In this document: positions 58,620-64,000 of the stretch, piece after piece
Numbering within the stretch: position 1 is the stretch's first letter
How the letters are laid out: every line of letters starts with the position of its first letter
Origin: CBDFGQ01 sp965247295
GTDB taxonomy: Bacteria > Chloroflexota > Dehalococcoidia > Lucifugimonadales > JAGWBF01
Length of the DNA stretch: 64,000 nucleotides
Direction: 5' to 3'
NCBI GenBank assembly: GCA_965247295.1
Contig: CBDFGQ010000007.1
Coordinates: forward strand, 124,001 to 188,000
Notes under the pieces: model-generated
What the model was told of the DNA's origin: nothing
The model's database searches: none
What the model saw: only the letters and a program-made list of their open reading frames with translations
Program-made: the position numbers and the translations under genes

Positions 58620-59585
58620 GTGTTTGTAGCTGATGACGGCCCCTATCTGGACATGGCCCTCCTGCTGCTGGCTGTGCTTCTGGACCTGGCACTGGGAGAG
58701 TTCTTGCCCCCAGCCCTCCATCCGGTGGTCTGGATGGGCAGGGTGGTTGAGTATCTCAAGGGCCGGACTCCCAGGACTGTGCGCGGGCAGATAATATTCG
58801 GCCTGACCATCGCTCTGCTGCTGCCCGCCGTCTTTGCGGCGGGCGCCTACTTTCCGCTTCGAGGGCTTCTTGGTGTAAGCGACATAGCCTACGTGCTCGC
58901 TGGGGCTCTGGTTATGAAGTCCACCTTTGCCCTGAGGACGCTGGACAGAGCGGCCTTGCGGGTCCGGCGGGACCTGGAGGAGGGCAGGGTTCAGGACGCC
59001 AGGGAGGACCTGAAGTGGCTTGTAGGTCGGGATACATCCCGGCTCACGCCGGAGCTGGCGACGGCAGCCGCGGTGGAATCGGTGGCCGAGAACACCACGG
59101 ACAGCTTCGTGGCCCCCTGGCTGGCCTTCGCGCTGTTTGGCGTTCCTGGGGCCGTCGCGTACCGAGCTATAAATACCCTGGACAGTATGATAGGGTATCG
59201 GGGCGAGTACGAGTATTTGGGCAAAGCCTCTGCCAGGCTGGACGACGTGGTGAACTGGATACCGGCCAGGCTGAGTGCTCTACTCATACCGGTGGCAGAC
59301 GTTTTCCGCCCCCGGGGACTTGCCATGGCCCGGAACGCCTGGCGGGTCATGTGGCGTGACCACGCTAGGACGGAAAGCCCCAACTCGGGGTGGACCATGA
59401 GCTCGATGGCGGGCTCCCTGGGAGTACAGTTGGAGAATGTAGGCCACTACACGTTGGGGGACGGAGGCAGAACTGCCCTAATGCCTCGCGACATAACCAG
59501 GGCCACGAACAGGATGTACTTTGTGGCGATACTTGCGGCCGTACTCGCCCTGACCATTACCGCACTCAGGCATGTCGTGCTCTAG
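58620..59585 (+). CDS. cbiB: Adenosylcobinamide-phosphate synthase
   Basis: CbiB (also named CobD in aerobic organisms), a membrane enzyme attaching aminopropanol phosphate to adenosylcobyrate. 321 residues: LLLAVLLDLALGEFLPPALH with HPVVWMGRVVEYL, SVAENTTDSFVAPWLAFALF, AYRAINTLDSMIGYRGEYEY, SARLDDVVNWIPARLSALLI and SPNSGWTMSSMAGSLGVQLE. GTG 58620. Confidence 0.95.
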   Translation: MFVADDGPYLDMALLLLAVLLDLALGEFLPPALHPVVWMGRVVEYLKGRTPRTVRGQIIFGLTIALLLPAVFAAGAYFPLRGLLGVSDIAYVLAGALVMKSTFALRTLDRAALRVRRDLEEGRVQDAREDLKWLVGRDTSRLTPELATAAAVESVAENTTDSFVAPWLAFALFGVPGAVAYRAINTLDSMIGYRGEYEYLGKASARLDDVVNWIPARLSALLIPVADVFRPRGLAMARNAWRVMWRDHARTESPNSGWTMSSMAGSLGVQLENVGHYTLGDGGRTALMPRDITRATNRMYFVAILAAVLALTITALRHVVL

Positions 59586-59673
59586 CCCTGGAGCCACATA
59601 TTCGTGTCGGGCTATCACCACGGGCGTTCGGACTAATTTCGGTAAGGTTTACCAAGGCCCATAGGGAAGAAGG

Positions 59674-60837
59674 ATGGGAGGATTGAGCCAGCAAAGTCCC
59701 ACCGGGGCCAGTACTGGCCTGGGCAGTCCACACGAGGGACGGACGCTGCCCAGGAAAGCCGTGCATGGTGGCCTCAGTCAGGGAGAGCTACGCAGTCTGG
59801 GACTGGTGCCGGAGCAGGTGGTGGACTTCAGCGCCAGCATCAACCCCCTGGGGCCGCCGCCCTCCATCTGGAAGGCCATGGCTGATGTGGACCTCGAAAG
59901 ATATCCCGATCCCGACTGCCTGCTTCTTCGAGAGGCCCTCTCGTCGGCGCTGGGGGTCCCGTCTGAGCGCATCACCGTTGGAAACGGGTCCACCGAGCTC
60001 ATACACCTCCTGGCCAGGGCCTGCCTCGGGCCCGCGGATGGGGCGCTGATACTGTCCCCAACCTTTGGTGAGTACGAGGCGGCGTGTCGCATTGCCGGCG
60101 CTGGCGTTACGTCTATACATGCCCATGAAGCTGATGGTTTCCGATGGGACCTGGATGCCGTGGCCCATGCAATAGAGCTGAATGGGCCCCGGCTGGTCTT
60201 CCTGTGCAATCCCAACAACCCCACTGGAGTGTACCTGAAGCCACCTGACGTACTGCGGCTGGCCAATTCCCTGATCGGAGGCGCCCTGCTGGTTGTGGAC
60301 GAGGCCTACATGCCATTTGTCGATGGGGATGCCCAGAGTGTCGTTGGGCTGTGTCTGGAAAACCTGGTGGTGCTGCGCTCCATGACCAAGGACTATGCTC
60401 TCACCGGTCTGCGGCTGGGGTATGCCGTGGCCTCTGTGGAGGTGTCCCTCCTGCTGACCTGCCACCAGCCGGCCTGGAGCGTGAGCTCCGTGGCCCAGGC
60501 GGCAGGCGTGGCGGCGCTGTCAGACCGGGAGCACTTAGCCAGGGCCACGGAGTGCGTCAGGCAGGGGAAGGAGTTCCTCCAGGCCGAGATCTGGGATATG
60601 GGCTTCAAGGTCTGTCCGTCAGCGACCAACTTCCTCCTGGTGGAGGTTGGCGACGCGGCGAGCGTCCGGGCCGGGCTACTGGCCAGGGGCGTCTGCGTCA
60701 GGGACTGTACGTCCTTTGGCCTGCCCCGGCATATCCGGGTTGGAGTTCGTACCCTTGCCGATTGCCACCGGCTGATCGGGGAGTTGCGGGAAGTCCAGAA
60801 CAAAATGTCGGCCCCTCTTGCTGGCGGAGGCGACTGA
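59674..60837 (+). CDS. cobD: Threonine-phosphate decarboxylase (CobD type)
   Basis: PLP enzyme making aminopropanol phosphate from threonine phosphate, the substrate of CbiB. 387 residues of the class I/II aminotransferase fold: VVDFSASINPLGPPPSIWKA is diagnostic, then RITVGNGSTELIHLLA, NPNNPTGVYL, VVDEAYMPFVDGD, the PLP lysine in RSMTKDYALTGLRLGYA and RHIRVGVRTLADCHRL. It resembles HisC, but context and the SINPLGP start favour CobD. The first 35 residues are extra; an internal start such as GTG 59761 is possible. Confidence 0.9.
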   Translation: MGGLSQQSPTGASTGLGSPHEGRTLPRKAVHGGLSQGELRSLGLVPEQVVDFSASINPLGPPPSIWKAMADVDLERYPDPDCLLLREALSSALGVPSERITVGNGSTELIHLLARACLGPADGALILSPTFGEYEAACRIAGAGVTSIHAHEADGFRWDLDAVAHAIELNGPRLVFLCNPNNPTGVYLKPPDVLRLANSLIGGALLVVDEAYMPFVDGDAQSVVGLCLENLVVLRSMTKDYALTGLRLGYAVASVEVSLLLTCHQPAWSVSSVAQAAGVAALSDREHLARATECVRQGKEFLQAEIWDMGFKVCPSATNFLLVEVGDAASVRAGLLARGVCVRDCTSFGLPRHIRVGVRTLADCHRLIGELREVQNKMSAPLAGGGD

Positions 60838-61559
60838 TGGTTAGTACATGGCTCATTGTCAGGCACGCCGAGACCCAGTGGAACCTGGAGGGAAGGGTAC
60901 AGGGCCACACGGACGTGCCCCTCTCGGAGAAAGGGCTTAGGCAGGTAGAGGACCTGCGGTCTCGCCTGTCTGAGTGGAAAATTGATGCCGCCTATGCCAG
61001 CGACCTGAAGCGAACTATGGAGACAGCCCGGATAGCCTTGGACGGCCGCGACCTTTCGGTGCGTCCGGTTCCCGAGCTTCGTGAGTTCGCCTATGGCCGC
61101 TGGGAGGGCTTGAACTATGGACAGGTGGCAGAAAGGGACCCGGTGCTTTACGCCCGGATGCTTGAGCGCAGGGAGGACTTCGCACCGCCCGAGGGTGAGA
61201 GCCTCATGGACCTGATGGCCAGGGTCGGTGGGTTCGTCTCGTGGTTGCGGGACGGTGTCGGGCCCACCGGGTCGGAGGTGCGAGCCTCCAGGAAGGTGCC
61301 CAGGGCCGCGGAGTCCGGGCGTGATGAAGAAGACGGGGACCGTACCCTGCTGATAGTGGGCCATGGAGGGTCCCTGCGGGTCCTGCTGACCTGTGTCCTG
61401 GAGCTGCCGGCGGCGGCCTCCTGGAGGTTCATGCTCGCTACGAGCAGCCTCTCGGTTGTGGACTGCTATCCCGATAACGCCGTGCTCAAGCTGCTCAACG
61501 ATACATCCTTTCTCTCCCGAGAGCTGGGCCCACATTCCAAGGGAACGACGTTTCGTTGA
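60837..61559 (+). CDS. cobC: Histidine phosphatase, CobC-type alpha-ribazole phosphatase
   Basis: 240-residue phosphoglycerate-mutase-like phosphatase: catalytic His in LIVRHAETQWNLEGRVQGH, DLKRTMETARIAL, ELREFAYGRWEGLNYGQV and the second His in IVGHGGSLRVLLTCVLELP. An insertion of about 25 charged residues before the second His (SEVRASRKVPRAAESGRDEE) is longer than usual. ATG 60837 overlaps the cobD stop (TGATG). By context it dephosphorylates alpha-ribazole phosphate or cobalamin 5'-phosphate. Confidence 0.88.
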   Translation: MVSTWLIVRHAETQWNLEGRVQGHTDVPLSEKGLRQVEDLRSRLSEWKIDAAYASDLKRTMETARIALDGRDLSVRPVPELREFAYGRWEGLNYGQVAERDPVLYARMLERREDFAPPEGESLMDLMARVGGFVSWLRDGVGPTGSEVRASRKVPRAAESGRDEEDGDRTLLIVGHGGSLRVLLTCVLELPAAASWRFMLATSSLSVVDCYPDNAVLKLLNDTSFLSRELGPHSKGTTFR

Positions 61560-61561
61560 CC

Positions 61562-63172
61562 ATGCCAGGGAAGGTTCTGATGGTCCAGGGCACCGCCTCC
61601 CACGTGGGCAAGAGCGTATTGGTGGCGGCCCTCTGCCGCATCTTTCGGCAGGACGGCTTCCGTGTAGCCCCCTTCAAGGCGCAGAACATGTCCAACAACT
61701 CTTACGTTACCCCCGATGGTGGGGAGATAGGCCGTGCTCAGGCGGTGCAGGCAGAGGCCGCGGGCATCGAGCCGGCCGTGGAGATGAACCCCATCCTCCT
61801 CAAACCCGAGGCCGACAGTCGCTCCCAGGTCGTCGTCCTGGGGAGGCCGCTCCAGTCGGCGGGGGCCAGCTATTTCTCCGAGATGAAGCCCCGGCTCTGG
61901 CAGGTAGTGTCCCAGTCCCTGGACAGCCTGCGGGACCAGTACGACATCGTGGTCATCGAGGGCGCCGGCAGCCCCGCCGAAATCAACCTCAAGCAGGGGG
62001 AGATCGTAAACATGCGGGTGGCCCGCTACGCCGGCGCTCCCGTGCTATTGGTGGGTGACATCGACCGGGGAGGCGTTTTTGCTTTCCTGGTGGGGACACT
62101 GGAGCTGCTGGAGCCAGAGGAGCGGGCGTGCATCAAGGCCTTTATCATCAACAAGTTCCGCGGCGACATCACCCTACTTGAGCCCGGATTACGCTGGCTA
62201 GAGGACCGTACCGGCATACCCGTTGCCGGGGTGATTCCCTACTTTCGTGACATATACATACCCGAGGAGGACTCCGTCTCCGTCGAGGAGAGGCAAAGGC
62301 TGAAGGGAAATAGCGACTATGTACTGGACATCGCTGTCATTGGCCTCCCCCATATCTCGAACTTCGATGATTTCGACCCCCTGAAGCGGGAAGAGGGCGT
62401 GAGATTGCGTTACGTAGAGGCCAACGACACTCTCGGCGACCCGGACATGGTCATCTTGCCCGGCACCAAGACCACAGTGGCGGACCTGGAATGGCTGCGA
62501 AGCACGGGCCTCGCCGGGCGCATTCAGGAGCTTCGCCGCGGGAGGAATACCGTCGTGATAGGCATCTGCGGCGGGTACCAGATGCTGGGGGCCCGTATCA
62601 TGGACCCCGAAGGGGTCGAATCGCCGCAGCCGGAGACCGATGGGCTGGGCCTACTCCCCATAGATACCGTCTTTGAGGGTGACAAGGAGACCCACAGGGT
62701 CAGGGCCACGGTGAGGGGTGCCGCCGGTATCCTCGAAGGTGCCGATGGACTCCCCGTGGAGGGGTACGAGATCCACATGGGCCGCTCCTTTTATCCCAAG
62801 TCGCAAGGGAATCCGCCACCCGACCAGGTGAGCGAGAGCACTGGGCATATGGGTGTCACTGACGGCCCATTTCGCATACACGAGAGGTCTGGCCGGCACT
62901 GGGAGCAGGGCGACGGTGCCATCGATCCCAGCGGCCGGGTGCTGGGTACCTATATCCACGGTCTTTTCCACAACGCCGGCCTGCGCCGGGCGGTCCTTCA
63001 TCGTCTCGCCGAAATGAAGGGTGTAGCTCTTCCAGGTGGGGAGGACGCCGGCGGCCACGAGGGCCCATATTCCAGGGATGTGGAGTATGACAAGCTGGCG
63101 GGCCTGGTGCGCGGCTGCCTAAACATGGACCTGGTTTACGAGCTGGCCGGCCTGGAGGTCGGCCGGCAGTGA
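61562..63172 (+). CDS. cbiP: Cobyric acid synthase
   Basis: CbiP/CobQ, amidating the b, d, e and g carboxylates of adenosylcobyrinate a,c-diamide. 536 residues: VQGTASHVGKSVLVAAL P-loop-like start, FKAQNMSNNSYVT, VIEGAGSPAEINL, VGDIDRGGVFA and INKFRGD. The glutaminase part has the Cys in VIGICGGYQMLGARI and GYEIHMGRSF with GTYIHGLFHN. A TTG at 61556 overlapping the previous stop is an alternative start to ATG 61562. Confidence 0.96.
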   Translation: MPGKVLMVQGTASHVGKSVLVAALCRIFRQDGFRVAPFKAQNMSNNSYVTPDGGEIGRAQAVQAEAAGIEPAVEMNPILLKPEADSRSQVVVLGRPLQSAGASYFSEMKPRLWQVVSQSLDSLRDQYDIVVIEGAGSPAEINLKQGEIVNMRVARYAGAPVLLVGDIDRGGVFAFLVGTLELLEPEERACIKAFIINKFRGDITLLEPGLRWLEDRTGIPVAGVIPYFRDIYIPEEDSVSVEERQRLKGNSDYVLDIAVIGLPHISNFDDFDPLKREEGVRLRYVEANDTLGDPDMVILPGTKTTVADLEWLRSTGLAGRIQELRRGRNTVVIGICGGYQMLGARIMDPEGVESPQPETDGLGLLPIDTVFEGDKETHRVRATVRGAAGILEGADGLPVEGYEIHMGRSFYPKSQGNPPPDQVSESTGHMGVTDGPFRIHERSGRHWEQGDGAIDPSGRVLGTYIHGLFHNAGLRRAVLHRLAEMKGVALPGGEDAGGHEGPYSRDVEYDKLAGLVRGCLNMDLVYELAGLEVGRQ

Positions 63173-63840
63173 GTAAACAGCTAGTCCTGGTGACCGGAGG
63201 GGCCAGGGCCGGGAAGAGCGACTTCGCCCAGCGCCTAGCCCTTTCTTTCTCTCAGCAGCGGGCCGGCCTTGACCCAGTCCAGTCGTCCAAGAGTCGTGGT
63301 GCCGAGGCTGAGGTTAGCGGGGGAGGGGTGCTCTTCGTAGCCACCGCCGAGGCCGTGGACGCCGAGATGGAGGAGCGCATCCGACGCCATCGCGCCTCAC
63401 GGCCTGCCGAGTGGCGCACCCTGGAAGAGCCTGTGAAACTTCCTGAGGCCATCCGGGCAGCCCTGGACCATCCCGAATCTGGGAAAGGGTACGGGGTGGT
63501 CCTGGTGGACTGCCTGAACCTCTGGGTGAGCAACCTCCTCTTTCAGCACGAGGGCGAAGGGTGGGCCGGCACGGAATCGGCCCTGGTCGAGGCGATGGGG
63601 CGTCTGCTCGACTGCTACCAGACGTTAGAGGCCAGCTTCATCCTGGTCACCAACGAGGTGGGGCTGGGGCTGGTGCCCTCCCATCCCCTGGGGAGGCAGT
63701 TCAGGGACGCCCTGGGCAAGGTGAACCAACTGGTGGCCGCGCGTTCCGACAAAGTGTATCTCCTGGTAGCGGGTCTTCCCCTGGAAGTGAAGGCCCTGAG
63801 CATTGGGCACCTACCTGGAACGGAGCTGCCCCGTTCATGA
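63169..63840 (+). CDS. cobU: Adenosylcobinamide kinase/guanylyltransferase
   Basis: CobU/CobP phosphorylates adenosylcobinamide and transfers GMP to give the substrate of CobS. 223 residues: Walker A VTGGARAGKSDFAQRLA, VATAEAVDAEMEERIRRHRA, RPAEWRTLEEPVKL, VLVDCLNLWVSNLLF and VTNEVGLGLVPSHPLGRQFR. GTG 63169 overlaps the cbiP stop by four bases. An insertion of about 25 residues after the Walker A helix (QQRAGLDPVQSSKSRGAEAE) is not usual. Last recognised gene of the window; nothing is seen after 63840. Confidence 0.95.
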   Translation: MSKQLVLVTGGARAGKSDFAQRLALSFSQQRAGLDPVQSSKSRGAEAEVSGGGVLFVATAEAVDAEMEERIRRHRASRPAEWRTLEEPVKLPEAIRAALDHPESGKGYGVVLVDCLNLWVSNLLFQHEGEGWAGTESALVEAMGRLLDCYQTLEASFILVTNEVGLGLVPSHPLGRQFRDALGKVNQLVAARSDKVYLLVAGLPLEVKALSIGHLPGTELPRS

Positions 63841-64000
63841 GGACGGAGTGACCTTCCACAGTTCCCGGGGCCATGTCTGCCGGTTCCTTGCAGTCGGCCT
63901 CCCCACGCCAAGCTAATAATTCCCACTCGCCCTGGAACCCAATAAGACCCACCACGAACCGTAGCCCTCGCGTCCAGGCGGCTTGCCTATGGCCCATCCA

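Noticed and set aside
59674..60837. Histidinol-phosphate aminotransferase (hisC) as identity for the cobD gene
   Set aside because: The DFSASINPLGP start and position between cbiB and cobC favour threonine-phosphate decarboxylase.
60393..61535. Long minus-strand open frame opposite cobD and cobC
   Set aside because: No family resemblance; the plus strand carries two well-conserved genes with overlapping start and stop.
63841..64000. Possible further cobalamin gene at the right edge
   Set aside because: The last 160 bases show no start, ribosome site or recognisable coding on either strand.

Overview
The window is one continuous piece of a GC-rich bacterial chromosome, almost fully coding on both strands, with no phage, plasmid or CRISPR signature. 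The best guess for the host is a Chloroflexota bacterium, possibly Dehalococcoidia-like. This is inferred from gene content: KorAB, a double-length ThyX, F420 synthesis (cofE) with two luciferase-like oxidoreductases, a GuaB3 protein, long HPF, and lipoprotein linkers rich in VEKEVVKEV-type segments. No rRNA is present to confirm it.

Layout. 0-2.1 kb: korA (cut by the window edge) and korB. 2.3-5.6 kb: a collapsed E2 acyltransferase remnant, double-domain thyX and a frameshifted MFS transporter. 5.9-10.4 kb: luciferase-like oxidoreductase, an A-type Fe-S carrier with an unusual Gly/Cys tail, meaB, DUF429 protein and hpf. 10.4-12.9 kb: hairpin-rich spacer and the slipin/NfeD pair. 13.2-15.9 kb: glyA, a promoter-terminator unit, tRNA-Gln(CUG) and a truncated insertion sequence. 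15.9-24.2 kb: rpsF (with a 24-residue acidic tandem repeat), ssb, rpsR, a SurA-like foldase, hom, thrC, folE, an acyltransferase and an MshA-like glycosyltransferase. 24.3-30.2 kb: DUF502 protein, tandem GNAT, PIG-L deacetylase, SRPBCC protein, membrane hydrolase-like protein, prmC and prfA. 30.4-34.2 kb: trpF, trpB, an SDR and pheA. 34.2-38.1 kb: a potassium-uptake cluster (three RCK proteins, UspA, KtrB). 38.4-40.2 kb: a small Cys/His protein, a 250-bp duplicated segment and cofE, whose C-terminus is damaged by that duplication. 40.4-45.9 kb: PduO-type adenosyltransferase, lipoprotein hydrolase and a his cluster (hisH, hisA, methyltransferase, hisF, HAD phosphatase, hisIE). 46-50.7 kb: PLP enzyme, guaB3, tandem NIPSNAP, a second luciferase-like oxidoreductase and a cupin. 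50.8-63.8 kb: a cobalamin riboswitch with a terminator, followed by a long same-strand cobalamin run: cobB, btuF, btuC, btuD, cobO, cobT, cobS, cbiB, cobD, cobC, cbiP, cobU.

How the genes fit together. The last 13 kb encodes corrinoid uptake plus the late half of cobalamin synthesis (a,c-diamidation, adenosylation, side-chain amidation, nucleotide loop assembly) under one strong promoter and riboswitch. No corrin-ring genes are visible here, so it looks like salvage and remodelling, at least locally. MeaB and a second, PduO-type adenosyltransferase fit a cell that uses adenosylcobalamin. Amino-acid genes (Thr, Trp, Phe, His) are spread among housekeeping genes.

Features most worth a second look: the acidic repeat tail on S6; the duplicated and frameshifted cofE terminus; an MshA/MshB/MshD-like gene set that could make an uncharacterised amino-sugar or thiol; a complete promoter-terminator unit between glyA and tRNA-Gln; the rpsF promoter sitting at the break of an insertion sequence; and several genes with single lesions (MFS frameshift, SRPBCC amber codon, collapsed E2).
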